Shown: positions 47,380 to 55,259 of the stretch, one piece after another
Numbering within the stretch: the first letter of the stretch is position 1
How the letters are laid out: each line of letters begins with the position of its first letter
Origin: Luteimonas sp. MC1750
Lineage (GTDB): Bacteria > Pseudomonadota > Gammaproteobacteria > Xanthomonadales > Xanthomonadaceae
Assembly: GCF_016615955.1 (NCBI RefSeq)
Contig: NZ_CP067113.1
Location: forward strand, 620,001 to 684,000
Length of the DNA stretch: 64,000 bases
Direction: 5' to 3'
Notes under the pieces: generated by a model
Told to the model about the DNA's origin: nothing
Databases searched by the model: none
Seen by the model: the letters and a program-made list of their open reading frames with translations, nothing else
Program-made: the position numbers and the translations under genes

Positions 47380-47462
47380 TGCCGCCCCCTCGAGTGATGA
47401 GCCCGGAGCTTAACAGGCGACAGGCGCGGCTGGCGGCCGTCGCCTGCCGGCTCCGCGCGGGC

Positions 47463-48971
47463 TCAGCAGCAGCCGTGGTCGCCGTGTCGCGTGCCGCTGT
47501 CGGCGGCCACCGTCGAGCCGGTGGTCTCGCCACGGCCGCTGGCGGCCTGGTGGGCGGCGATCACCTGCGCGACGCAGGCGGTGACCCGCTTGCCCATCTC
47601 GATGTGCAGGAATTCGTTGGGGCCGTGGGCATTGGAATGCGGGCCCAGCACGCCGGTGATCATGAACTGCGCGCCCGGGAACTTCTCGCCGAGCATGCCC
47701 ATGAAGGGGATCGAGCCGCCTTCGCCCATGTACATCGCCGGCCGGCCGTAGAACGCCTGGCTGGCGGCGTCGATCGCGCTCTCCAGCCACGGCGCCATTG
47801 CCGGCGCGTTCCAGCCGGAAGAGGCCTTTTCCAGTTCGAGCGTCACATGGGCGCCATTCGGCGGGTCGCGCAGCAGCGCTTCCTGCAGCATCTCGCCGGC
47901 ACGCTTGCCGTCGAGCGTGGGCGGCAGCCGCAGCGACAGCTTCACCGCGGTGTGCGGCCGCAGCACGTTGCCGGCTGACTCCAGCACGGGCATGCCGCCA
48001 ATGCCGGTCACCGACAGCGCCGGGCGCCAGGTGCGGTTGAGCACCAGCCCGGTCAGCTCGTCGCTCATGGGCGTCATGCCGGGCAGGAACGGGAACTTGT
48101 CAAAGACGGCGGTGTCGAGCACCTCGGCACACTTTTCCGCCTGCTGCAGGCGCTCGGCCGGGATCTCGACGTGCAGTCCCTCGAGCAGGATGCGCCCGGT
48201 CTGCTCGTCCTCGATGCGCGACAGCAGCTGGCGCAGCAGGCGGAAGCTCGACGGCACCACGCCCGAGGCGTCGCCCGAATGCACGCCTTCCTCCAGCACC
48301 TTGACGGTGAAGTTGCCGCCGGCGAGGCCGCGCAGCGACGTGGTGCACCAGAGCTGGTCGTAGTTGCCGCAGCCGGAGTCCAGGCACACCACCAGTGAAG
48401 GCTGGCCGATGCGGTCGGCGAGGTGGTCGACGTAGGCAGGCAGGTCGTAGCTGCCGGATTCCTCGCAGGCCTCGATCAGCACCACGCAGCGTGCGTGCGG
48501 CAGCTTCTGCTGCTGCAGCGCCATGATCGCGGTGAGCGAGCCATAGATCGCATAGCCGTCGTCGGCGCCGCCGCGGCCATAGAGCTTGCCGTCGCGCAGT
48601 ACCGGCTTCCAGGGGCCGAGGTCGTCGTCCCAGCCGGTCATCTCGGGCTGCTTGTCGAGGTGGCCGTAAAGCAGCACGCAGTCGTCGGCATTGCCGCCGT
48701 TGGCCGCCGGGATGTCGATGAAGATCAGCGGCGTGCGGCCTTCCAGGCGCACCACCTCGAGCTGCATGCCGGCGATGTCCTGGGCGCGCGCCCAGTCTTC
48801 CATCAGCCTGACCGCGTCCTCCATGTAGCCGTGCTCCACCCAGTCGGCGTCGAACATCGGCGACTTGTTGGGGATGCGGATGTACTCCACCAGCTGCGGC
48901 ACGATCTCGTCATCCCACTTGGCGGAGACGAAGCGCTCGGCGCGGGCGGGGTCGATCAGGCTGGTGTCCAT
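47463..48971 (-). CDS. M20 family metallopeptidase (dipeptidase-like)
   Basis: The 502-residue protein has the di-zinc M20 fold: LLYGHLDKQPEMTGW (His, catalytic Asp), YGRGGADDGYAIYG (bridging Asp), IEACEESGSYDLP (catalytic Glu and zinc Glu), CLDSGCGNYD and the late His in GPHSNAHGPNEFLHIE. The lid/dimerisation domain spans about residues 225-390. The end of the chain, GTRHGDHGCC, is Cys/His-rich and could bind metal. There is no signal peptide. It likely hydrolyses dipeptides in the cytoplasm (carnosinase-like subgroup). Confidence 0.9.
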   Translation of the reverse strand: MDTSLIDPARAERFVSAKWDDEIVPQLVEYIRIPNKSPMFDADWVEHGYMEDAVRLMEDWARAQDIAGMQLEVVRLEGRTPLIFIDIPAANGGNADDCVLLYGHLDKQPEMTGWDDDLGPWKPVLRDGKLYGRGGADDGYAIYGSLTAIMALQQQKLPHARCVVLIEACEESGSYDLPAYVDHLADRIGQPSLVVCLDSGCGNYDQLWCTTSLRGLAGGNFTVKVLEEGVHSGDASGVVPSSFRLLRQLLSRIEDEQTGRILLEGLHVEIPAERLQQAEKCAEVLDTAVFDKFPFLPGMTPMSDELTGLVLNRTWRPALSVTGIGGMPVLESAGNVLRPHTAVKLSLRLPPTLDGKRAGEMLQEALLRDPPNGAHVTLELEKASSGWNAPAMAPWLESAIDAASQAFYGRPAMYMGEGGSIPFMGMLGEKFPGAQFMITGVLGPHSNAHGPNEFLHIEMGKRVTACVAQVIAAHQAASGRGETTGSTVAADSGTRHGDHGCC

Positions 48972-49169
48972 GGGGGCGTCCTGTGTTCTGCGGTGAAAGC
49001 CCGATTCTACGCCCCCCGCCTCGGGCTTTCCGGACAGCCGCGGGCGCAGGACGCCGGCATGAAGGTGGGAGGTGCGGCGATGCCATCGGGCGCGGCTGGC
49101 GGTCGAGACTGGCCACGCCGGAGCCAGGAGGGCCCGGCGTCACAGAATCCCCAACGCAAGGAGAGCGCC

Positions 49170-49526
49170 ATGAAGCCCCTGAAATCCGTGCTGGTTCCCG
49201 TGCTGCTGTCGCTGCTCGCGGCCGGCAGCGCCATCGCCAGCGAGAAGGTCAACATCAACACCGCCGACGCGGCCACCATCGACCGCGTGCTGGTCAACAT
49301 CGGCGCGTCCAAGGCCGAGGCCATCGTCGCCCACCGCAAGGCCAACGGCGCCTTCAAGAGCGCCGACGAGCTGGCCAACGTCAAGGGCGTCGGCCTGAAG
49401 ACCGTGGAGCGCAACCGCGACCGCATCGTGGTCGCCGGCGGTGCGGCGGCCAAGCCCGCTGCCGGCGGTGCGAAGCCGGCGCCCAAGCCGGCCGCCAAGC
49501 GCGTGGCGGCGGCGGGCAAGCCCTGA
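49170..49526 (+). CDS. ComEA-like helix-hairpin-helix protein
   Basis: The 118-residue precursor has a signal peptide (cleavage after GSAIAS, about residue 24) and one ComEA-type double HhH domain (VNINTADAATIDRVLVNIGASKAEAIVAHR, ELANVKGVGLKTVERNRDRI). These domains bind DNA nonspecifically; ComEA binds incoming DNA during transformation. The tail from residue 90 is Lys/Ala/Pro-rich and probably disordered, which may help DNA binding. AAGGAGA precedes the ATG. Confidence 0.88.
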   Translation: MKPLKSVLVPVLLSLLAAGSAIASEKVNINTADAATIDRVLVNIGASKAEAIVAHRKANGAFKSADELANVKGVGLKTVERNRDRIVVAGGAAAKPAAGGAKPAPKPAAKRVAAAGKP

Positions 49527-49674
49527 GCGACGGCTCCCGGATCCGGCGCAGGGACGCGCCGGACGCGGTGGACCGTCGGACCCGGGGCGATCCCGCCCGC
49601 CGATGGTCGACCCCACGCAGCTTCGGGACGCATGGACGCGTCCCGGGCGCCGCGCGCGTGACTACACTCCGCGC

Positions 49675-50322
49675 ATGAGCGGCGATGCATCCCTGCTGCG
49701 ACACCTTCCGGCCTGCGGCTACCGGCGCCTCCGCTGGCGCAACGGCCTGGGCTGGACGCGCGAGATCCACGCGGTGGCTGCGCCGAATGGCGTCGACGCC
49801 TACGCCGACGCCGACGCGGACGCCAACGCCTGGGACTGGCGGCTGTCGATCGCGGAGATCGAGGCCGATACGCCGTACTCCACGTTTCCCGGCGTCGAAC
49901 GCGAGCAGGTGCTGCTCTCGGGCGATGGCCTTGCGCTGGACTTCGGCGGCGACGATCAGCGGCCGCTGCTGCCACCGCATGGACGGCAGCGCTTCAGCGG
50001 GGATGCGTCCGTGCATGCGCGCCTCGAAGGCGCGCGGGCCGAAGTGTTCAACCTGATGTGGAACACCAGGCGGGTGCTGCCGCGTCTCTGGCACCGTCCG
50101 CTGGTCGGTTCGATGCTGCTGTTCGTGGAGCCGGGCAGCAGCTGGGCCGTGCACGTGGTGGCCGGACAGCTGACGATCGACGGCGGTCGGTCACTGCCGC
50201 TGCTCGAGCGTGGCGACAGCGCGCTGATCGTGGCGGGCGCGGGCCGCGGCCGGCATATGCTCGAGGGCAGTGGCGAACTGCTGCTGGTGCGCGTCGATCC
50301 GGCGGCCGGCGCCGCTCAGTAG
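49675..50322 (+). CDS. HutD/Ves family cupin protein
   Basis: The 215-residue protein is a HutD-like bicupin: YRRLRWRNGLGWTREIHAVA at the start, WDWRLSIAEIEADTPYSTFPGVEREQVLLSG and FNLMWNTRRV in the middle. HutD is linked to histidine use in pseudomonads, but no hut genes are nearby. An Ala-Asp repeat (AYADADADANA) is inserted after residue 42. Its stop overlaps that of the convergent reductase gene by seven bases. Confidence 0.85.
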   Translation: MSGDASLLRHLPACGYRRLRWRNGLGWTREIHAVAAPNGVDAYADADADANAWDWRLSIAEIEADTPYSTFPGVEREQVLLSGDGLALDFGGDDQRPLLPPHGRQRFSGDASVHARLEGARAEVFNLMWNTRRVLPRLWHRPLVGSMLLFVEPGSSWAVHVVAGQLTIDGGRSLPLLERGDSALIVAGAGRGRHMLEGSGELLLVRVDPAAGAAQ

Positions 50323-52010
50323 ACGTCGCGGCGGTAGCGGCCCGAGGCGAGCAGATCGTCGACGCGCACGCTGCCGAGGATCGCGCGCAGCTCGGCGTCC
50401 ACGCCGGGGGCCATGCCCTGCAGGCTGCCGCAGACGAGGAGCGCGGCGCCATCGTCGACCCACTGGCGCAGCCGCGCGGCCTGGAGTCGCAGCGCCCCCT
50501 GCACATGGCCGGCATGGATGGCCGCGCGATCGGCGGCCAGCGCCGACGGGGGCAGTGCGGCGCCATCGGTGCCGCGCGAGAACGCCAGGTCGAGGCGTGC
50601 AAGGGTGCCGTCCGCAAGCCAGCCGAGGATGTCCTCGCGCAGGTGGAAGTCGCGGTCGGCGTGGCGCTCGCCGAACAGCAGCCAGCTGCGGGCGCCGTCG
50701 TCGGCCGCGCGTTCGGCCAGGTGCGCGCGCAGGCCCGCGATGCCGGTGCCGTTGCCGAGCAGTACGAGCGGCCGCTGCGCGGGCGGACCGTGGAAGCCCG
50801 GGTTCGCGCGCACGCGCAGGTCGACCGTGCCGCCCAGCGGCGCGTGGTCGCAGAGCCAGCCGCTGCCCACGCCCGGCGTGCCGTCGGGGCGCAGCATGCG
50901 CCGCAGCAGCAGGCGCAGCGTGCCTTCGCCGGGGATCGAGGCGATCGAGTATTCGCGCGATGGCAGCGGCTGGAGCCTGTCGGCCAGGGCCTGTGCCTGG
51001 ATTCCGGTAAGCCCATCGACCGGAGGCAGCTGCGAGCGCGAGACCAGGTCGGCGAGCGGGTGCGCGACGCCGTCGCGCTGCACCCGGGTTGCGCCGTCGA
51101 GCCTGGCTGCCGCCAGCAGTGCGTCCACCGCCGCGGGGTCCTGGCGCGGTCCGATCTCGGCGATGTCACCGGCGCGCCAGCGTGGGCTGTCGCCGGCCGG
51201 AGGCGTGAGCCGCAGTTCGAACACCGGGGCTCCGGCGCTGCCCGGGTTGAGTTCGCGCCGCGCGGCCAGGGTCCAGGCCTCGTAGGCCACCGGCGCCCAG
51301 TCGGGCAGGCCGGACGCACCGGCGGCGGTGCCGACGTGGTGCTGCCAGTGGCGCAGCGCCGCTGGATCGGCGTTGTCGACCTCGACCAGGTCGAACAGCG
51401 GGGTCGCACCGGCATCCTGCAGCCAGCGGTCGAGTGCGTGGCCGAAGGCGCAGTAGTTGCGGTAGCCGCGGTCGCCCAGCGCGAGCACGGCGTAGCGCAA
51501 GGTGGGCAGGCGGAGGTCTTCGCGCATGGTGGCGCGGATGAATCCAGCGGCAGGGTCGGGCGCGTCGCCTTCGCCCGTGGTGCTGGCGACGAACAGCGCC
51601 TGCCGCGCGCTGGAGAGCGTGGCGGCATCCAGCGATGAGATCTCGCGCAGGCGCACGCGCAGCCCCGCGGCCTGCAGGGATCCGGCCGTGCGCTGCGCGA
51701 GTTCGAGCGCCTGGCCGGTCTGGCTCGCGTGGACGACCAGCCAGTCGGCGGGTTCCGGAACGCCGGCATCGGCGGCGCTCCGCGCGGCCTGCGTGCGCGC
51801 AGCGCGCCGGGCGCGGCGCAGCGTGAGGCCACTCGCGACCAGCCATGCGGCTGACAGCAGCGCCGCCAGTCCGGTCCGCGTGCCGTCCGGCGCCGCGGGC
51901 CACCAGGCGTCGCCGTGGAGCGGCACCAGGGCCAGGGCCGCCGCGCACAGGGCGATCAGCGTGCCGGCCTGCGCCGCGCGCGACGCGATCGGGGAGGCGA
52001 CCGTGCTCAC
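50316..52010 (-). CDS. Membrane-anchored diflavin (flavodoxin + FAD/NADPH) reductase
   Basis: The 564-residue protein has two N-terminal membrane helices (about 10-30 and 45-62), an Arg-rich cytoplasmic stop, a flavodoxin domain (VVHASQTGQALELAQ, FVASTTGEGDAPD, LALGDRGYRNYCAFG), and a CysJ/P450-reductase-type FAD/NADPH module (REYSIASIP, LLGNGTGIAGL, LFGERHADRDF, CGSLQGM). It should move electrons from NADPH through FAD and FMN to a membrane partner. It is annotated in many genomes as sulfite reductase alpha, but no cysI is here. Start is GTG at 52010; it is the last gene of the PepSY-ApbE operon. Confidence 0.87.
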   Translation of the reverse strand: MSTVASPIASRAAQAGTLIALCAAALALVPLHGDAWWPAAPDGTRTGLAALLSAAWLVASGLTLRRARRAARTQAARSAADAGVPEPADWLVVHASQTGQALELAQRTAGSLQAAGLRVRLREISSLDAATLSSARQALFVASTTGEGDAPDPAAGFIRATMREDLRLPTLRYAVLALGDRGYRNYCAFGHALDRWLQDAGATPLFDLVEVDNADPAALRHWQHHVGTAAGASGLPDWAPVAYEAWTLAARRELNPGSAGAPVFELRLTPPAGDSPRWRAGDIAEIGPRQDPAAVDALLAAARLDGATRVQRDGVAHPLADLVSRSQLPPVDGLTGIQAQALADRLQPLPSREYSIASIPGEGTLRLLLRRMLRPDGTPGVGSGWLCDHAPLGGTVDLRVRANPGFHGPPAQRPLVLLGNGTGIAGLRAHLAERAADDGARSWLLFGERHADRDFHLREDILGWLADGTLARLDLAFSRGTDGAALPPSALAADRAAIHAGHVQGALRLQAARLRQWVDDGAALLVCGSLQGMAPGVDAELRAILGSVRVDDLLASGRYRRDVY

Positions 52011-52030
52011 GGCGAAGTCACCGTGCTCAC
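52007..52030 (-). other. Seven-codon mini-ORF from a 20-bp duplication, linking ApbE and reductase genes
   Basis: A GTG overlapping the ApbE stop (GTGA, 52027-52030) opens a frame of seven codons (MSTVTSP) whose TGA overlaps the reductase GTG (GTGA, 52007-52010). The reductase itself starts MSTVASP, so the mini-ORF is a tandem copy of its start (14-base identity 20 bases apart, 52001-52014 and 52021-52034). Confidence 0.6.
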
Positions 52031-53103
52031 GGCGCCAGGCGCTGCAGGAAGGCGTCGCTGGCATGGGCACGTTCGCCGCCGGCGCCGCGCGTGACCCAGC
52101 GCGCGGCGATGCCCCGCGCCTGCGCGAGCGCCAGGCCGTCGATCGGGCCGAGGACCGTCAGCGCGGTCGCCCAGGCATCGGCCTGCAGCGCGCTGTCGGC
52201 GACCACGGTCACCGCGCCCGGCGCGTGGTCCACGGGCGCGCCGCTGCGCGGATCGATCGTGTGCGAATACCGTCGCCCGCCGTGTTCGAAGCAGTGCCAG
52301 TGGTCGCCGGAGGTGGCGATCGCGGCGTCGTCCAGGACGACGATGCAGGGACCCGCGGCGTCCTCCACGGTGCCGATGCCGGTGCCGGTGCCGGTGCCGG
52401 CATCGGCGGCAGCGGCCTGGGCGCCGTCCTCATCCGTGGCACCGGCGTCGCCGTCCGCGTCCTCCGGCCAGGCCTCGGCGAGTACCCGCCACGCGGACCC
52501 GTCCGGCTTGCGACCGTAGCCGCGAAGCTCGCCGCCGACCTCGACCAGCGCCGCGCTCACGCCGCGCGCGCGCAGCCACTGCACCACCGCATCGACGCCG
52601 TGGCCCTTGGCGATGCCCGACAGGTCCAGGCCAACGCCGCCAGGCTGGAGTGCCCGCTGGGCCGCCTGGTCGAGTTCGACGCGCGTCCAGCCGACGCGTG
52701 CGCGGGCATCCGCGCGTGCGTCCGGGTCTGGCGGCTGCCCGCCCTGTCCGCCTGGGCCGAAGCCCCAGGCCGCGACCAGCGGCCCGATCGTGGGATCCAC
52801 CGCGCCGCCGGTGTCGGCGGCGATGGCCAGCGCCTCGCGCAGCACGTCGAAGAACGGCTGCGGCAGCGCCTGCCAGGTCCCGGCCGGCGCACGGTTGTAA
52901 CGGCTGATGTCGGAGCCGTGCTCCCAGGTGCTCATCTGCGCCACGACGCGGTCCAGGCAGGCATGGATGCCGTCATGCAGCGCGTGCACGTCGGTGCCCG
53001 CCGCGGCCACCACCGAGGCCTGCCAGAGCGTGCCCATGGTCGCGCCCCCCAGCACGTGCACCGCGCCGGCGGGGGCCGCGCATGCGGCGCCGTCGCCGGC
53101 CAT
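52027..53103 (-). CDS. apbE: FAD:protein FMN transferase, ApbE family
   Basis: ApbE attaches FMN from FAD to Thr/Ser of target proteins using Mg2+. The 358-residue protein has GGATMGTLWQASV, the STWEHGSDISRYNRA region, GAVDPTIGPLVAAWGFG, LDLSGIAKGHGVDAV, VEVGGELRGYG, and the metal motif ATSGDHWHCFEHGGRRYSHTIDPRSGAPV. A Gly/Thr repeat (GTGTGTGIGT) expands a loop near residue 235. No signal peptide or lipobox precedes the domain, unlike most ApbE proteins. The ATG overlaps the DUF4198 stop (TAATG). Confidence 0.9.
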   Translation of the reverse strand: MAGDGAACAAPAGAVHVLGGATMGTLWQASVVAAAGTDVHALHDGIHACLDRVVAQMSTWEHGSDISRYNRAPAGTWQALPQPFFDVLREALAIAADTGGAVDPTIGPLVAAWGFGPGGQGGQPPDPDARADARARVGWTRVELDQAAQRALQPGGVGLDLSGIAKGHGVDAVVQWLRARGVSAALVEVGGELRGYGRKPDGSAWRVLAEAWPEDADGDAGATDEDGAQAAAADAGTGTGTGIGTVEDAAGPCIVVLDDAAIATSGDHWHCFEHGGRRYSHTIDPRSGAPVDHAPGAVTVVADSALQADAWATALTVLGPIDGLALAQARGIAARWVTRGAGGERAHASDAFLQRLAP

Positions 53104-53984
53104 TACTGCGGCAGCACTTCCAGCGTGGCGACGTAGCGCAGGCGCCGTGCCGTGGCCTGCGGCAGGGTGGCCTTGTCGTCCTCGACGCCGGTCTCGAGCC
53201 AGTAGATGCCGGCCTCGGGCCAGGTCACGCGCAATACGCCTTCGGCATCGGTGGTCGCGGCGATGTCGTCCTGCGCGTTGCGGTAGCGCGTGCCGCCACG
53301 CACGATCTCGAACGCCAGGCCGGCGGCGGGCTTTCCGTCCACCAGCACGCGGAAGCTGGCTTCCTCGCCGGCGAAGAGGTCGTTGGGATGGGTCACCGGT
53401 TCCAGCTCGATGCCTTCGCCGGTGGCCGCGAGCGCGGTGCTGTTGGGCGCGCCGTTGGTGACGAAGGTCTCGACGCGGCTGGCGGTCTGGGTGACCTCCA
53501 GGTTCGCGGCGTCGGCCGGCACCTTGGTGGCCAGGTCCTCGGCGGTGGCGTTGCGCAGGAAGCCGCCGCGCGTTGCCGGCGGCGCGCCCGGGCCGGTGGC
53601 CGGAGTGCCCGCGGCCTCGGCCCTGGCCTTCGCGGCGAGGCTTTCAGGCGTGTCCCAGCGCGCCGACATGCCGGCGCTGGCGTTGGCGATGCGGTAGGTG
53701 CCCGGCTGCGCCAGCTGCACGTCGAAGGTGCTGCGGTACTTGCCGGTCGCCCCGTTGGCCAGCTCGACCTGGCTGCCGTCGGGCGCGGTGACGCGGATGC
53801 CGTCCAGCCGCATCGGCACGTGGTCGGGGAAGAACAGCTGGTTGGACACCGCCGCGTCGAAGGTCACCCAGACGTCGCTGCCGTTGACCACCGCCTGCGA
53901 CGGGATGATCCACTGCTTGTGCGCGGAGGCGGCCATGGGCAGCGCGGCGGCGAGCGCAAGCGCGAGGGCGAGGGTCTTCTTCAT
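53103..53984 (-). CDS. DUF4198 periplasmic protein
   Basis: The 293-residue precursor has a signal peptide (MKKTLALALALAAALPMAASA) and begins its mature part with HKQWIIPSQAVVNGSDVWVTFDAAVSN, the DUF4198 start in which the leading His may bind metal. The C-terminal part is an Ig-like fold with VLVDGKPAAGLAFEIVRGGTRYR and DAEGVLRVTWPEAGIYWLET. The family resembles NikM-like periplasmic domains and often accompanies TonB receptors, but its function is unproven. It lies 24 bases after the DUF2271 gene. Confidence 0.88.
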   Translation of the reverse strand: MKKTLALALALAAALPMAASAHKQWIIPSQAVVNGSDVWVTFDAAVSNQLFFPDHVPMRLDGIRVTAPDGSQVELANGATGKYRSTFDVQLAQPGTYRIANASAGMSARWDTPESLAAKARAEAAGTPATGPGAPPATRGGFLRNATAEDLATKVPADAANLEVTQTASRVETFVTNGAPNSTALAATGEGIELEPVTHPNDLFAGEEASFRVLVDGKPAAGLAFEIVRGGTRYRNAQDDIAATTDAEGVLRVTWPEAGIYWLETGVEDDKATLPQATARRLRYVATLEVLPQ

Positions 53985-54008
53985 CGATGGGTCTCCAGGA
54001 GTGTTGGA

Positions 54009-54524
54009 TCAGGGCCGGAACGCGAGGCTGACCGCGCCGAGTTCGCTCCGGCCCTGCGCCTTGCCGGACTGGGCGGCCTTGGCCGGCCAGTCGAATGGAA
54101 TCTTGAGCAGTTCGCGTCCGCCCACCTCGCGCACCGCTTCGACCACCACGGCGTAACGGCCGGGCGCCAGGCCGGACAGGCGCGGATCGCGCGCGTCGAA
54201 CTTCAGCGCATGGCGGCCTGCCGGGCGGGTGGGACCGCTCACGCCGTCGACCGGAAGCGTCTGCGTGCGCCCGGACTTGCGCCACCACTGGCGCAGGTCG
54301 GGCAGCCACTTGGTGCCGTGGCCTTCGGCGGTGTCCTTCTGCATGTACCAGACGGCCAGGTCGGCGGCGGCCTTGCCGTCGGCGCCTTCGACATACACCG
54401 CGACGTAGGGCCGGTGGTACTCGGCCACCGTCAGGCGCGGGATCTCGACCTCGACGGTCAGCTCGGCGGCGTAGACGGGCGTGGCCAGCAGGCCGCCGAG
54501 GACGATGGTCAGGGGAATGCGCAT
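54009..54524 (-). CDS. DUF2271 periplasmic protein
   Basis: The 171-residue precursor has a signal peptide (cleavage after TPVYA, residue 19) and a DUF2271 body: LTVEVEIPRLTVAEYHRPYVAVYVE, LAVWYMQKDTAEGHGTKWLPDLRQWWRKSGR. After a short strand comes DGVSGPTRPAGRHALKF (residues 93-109), which resembles the ApbE target motif Dxx(S/T)GA(S/T) with Pro98 in place of Ala; Thr99 would carry the FMN. It lies 23 bases after the PepSY gene. Confidence 0.88.
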   Translation of the reverse strand: MRIPLTIVLGGLLATPVYAAELTVEVEIPRLTVAEYHRPYVAVYVEGADGKAAADLAVWYMQKDTAEGHGTKWLPDLRQWWRKSGRTQTLPVDGVSGPTRPAGRHALKFDARDPRLSGLAPGRYAVVVEAVREVGGRELLKIPFDWPAKAAQSGKAQGRSELGAVSLAFRP

Positions 54525-54547
54525 GGGTGTCGGCTCGCGGTCGGAAG

Positions 54548-55192
54548 TCAGTGGATGAAGAGCAGCGCCAGCACCACCGGCACCACCAGGCCCAGGCCCA
54601 CCCAGGGCCAGGTCGTGGGGCGCTGGCGCGCGTGCATCTGCAGCAGGAACAGGCCGGTCAGCGTGAAGACGATGCAGGCGATGGCGAAGACGTCGATGAA
54701 CCAGCCCCATGCAGGACCGCTGTTGCGGCCCTTGTGGAGGTCGTTGAGGTAGGACACCCAGCCGCGGTCGGTGCGCTCGTATTCGACCGTGCCGCCGGCC
54801 TTGTCGATCGCCAGCCAGGCGTCGCGGCCCGGACCCGGCATCGACAGGTAGATCTCGTCTTCCGACCATTCGGCCGCGCGCCCGCCCAGCGGTGCATCGA
54901 GCGCGTCGCGCAGCCAGGCCGCCAGGGCCGGCGGCAGCGGCGCGGTGCCGTCCACGTGCGCGTCCAGCTGCGGCCGCAGGCGGTCGGGCAGCTCCAGCTG
55001 CCGGGTGTCGACCCTCGGGTCGCCCTCGATCTTCGCGGCGTGGTTGAGGGTGATGCCGGTGACCGCGAACAGCAGCATCCCGACCAGGCAGACCGCCGAG
55101 CTGATCCAGTGCCACTGGTGCAGGGTGCGCAGCCAGAAGCCGCGGCGCTGGCGGGCGTCAGCGCTGGCGCTGGAGGAAGGCGGTGCCGTCAC
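54548..55192 (-). CDS. PepSY-associated transmembrane protein
   Basis: The 214-residue protein has one N-terminal membrane helix (WISSAVCLVGMLLFAVTGITL, about 29-50), a periplasmic domain (about 55-150, with YLSMPGPGRDAWLAIDK and WVSYLNDLHKGRNSG) and two C-terminal helices (FIDVFAIACIVFTLTGLFLL; VGLGLVVPVVLALLFIH). Histidines in RTLHQWHW, LNHAAK and NDLHKG at the helix ends suggest haem or metal binding for electron transfer across the membrane. Start is GTG at 55192. A Fur-box-like promoter lies just upstream. Confidence 0.87.
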   Translation of the reverse strand: MTAPPSSSASADARQRRGFWLRTLHQWHWISSAVCLVGMLLFAVTGITLNHAAKIEGDPRVDTRQLELPDRLRPQLDAHVDGTAPLPPALAAWLRDALDAPLGGRAAEWSEDEIYLSMPGPGRDAWLAIDKAGGTVEYERTDRGWVSYLNDLHKGRNSGPAWGWFIDVFAIACIVFTLTGLFLLQMHARQRPTTWPWVGLGLVVPVVLALLFIH

Positions 55193-55218
55193 GACTGGAC
55201 CGGGAGGGGAAAGCGCGG

Positions 55219-55247
55219 AGTATAGCGGGCAGTGAGACGCATTCTCA
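55219..55247 (-). promoter_or_regulatory. Putative promoter with Fur-box-like palindrome ahead of the PepSY operon
   Basis: On the minus strand a -10 TATACT (55219-55224) has an ATGAGA -35-like hexamer 18 bases upstream. Over it lies the palindrome TGAGAATGCGTCTCA (55233-55247), matching 10 of 14 positions of the 7-1-7 Fur consensus. It sits in the 67-base gap after the receptor gene. Confidence 0.5.
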
Positions 55248-55259
55248 TCGCTGGAGGGC

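Noticed and set aside
50316..52010. Assimilatory sulfite reductase flavoprotein CysJ
   Set aside because: The protein has two N-terminal membrane helices, and no cysI or cysH is adjacent; its neighbours are ApbE, DUF4198, DUF2271 and PepSY.
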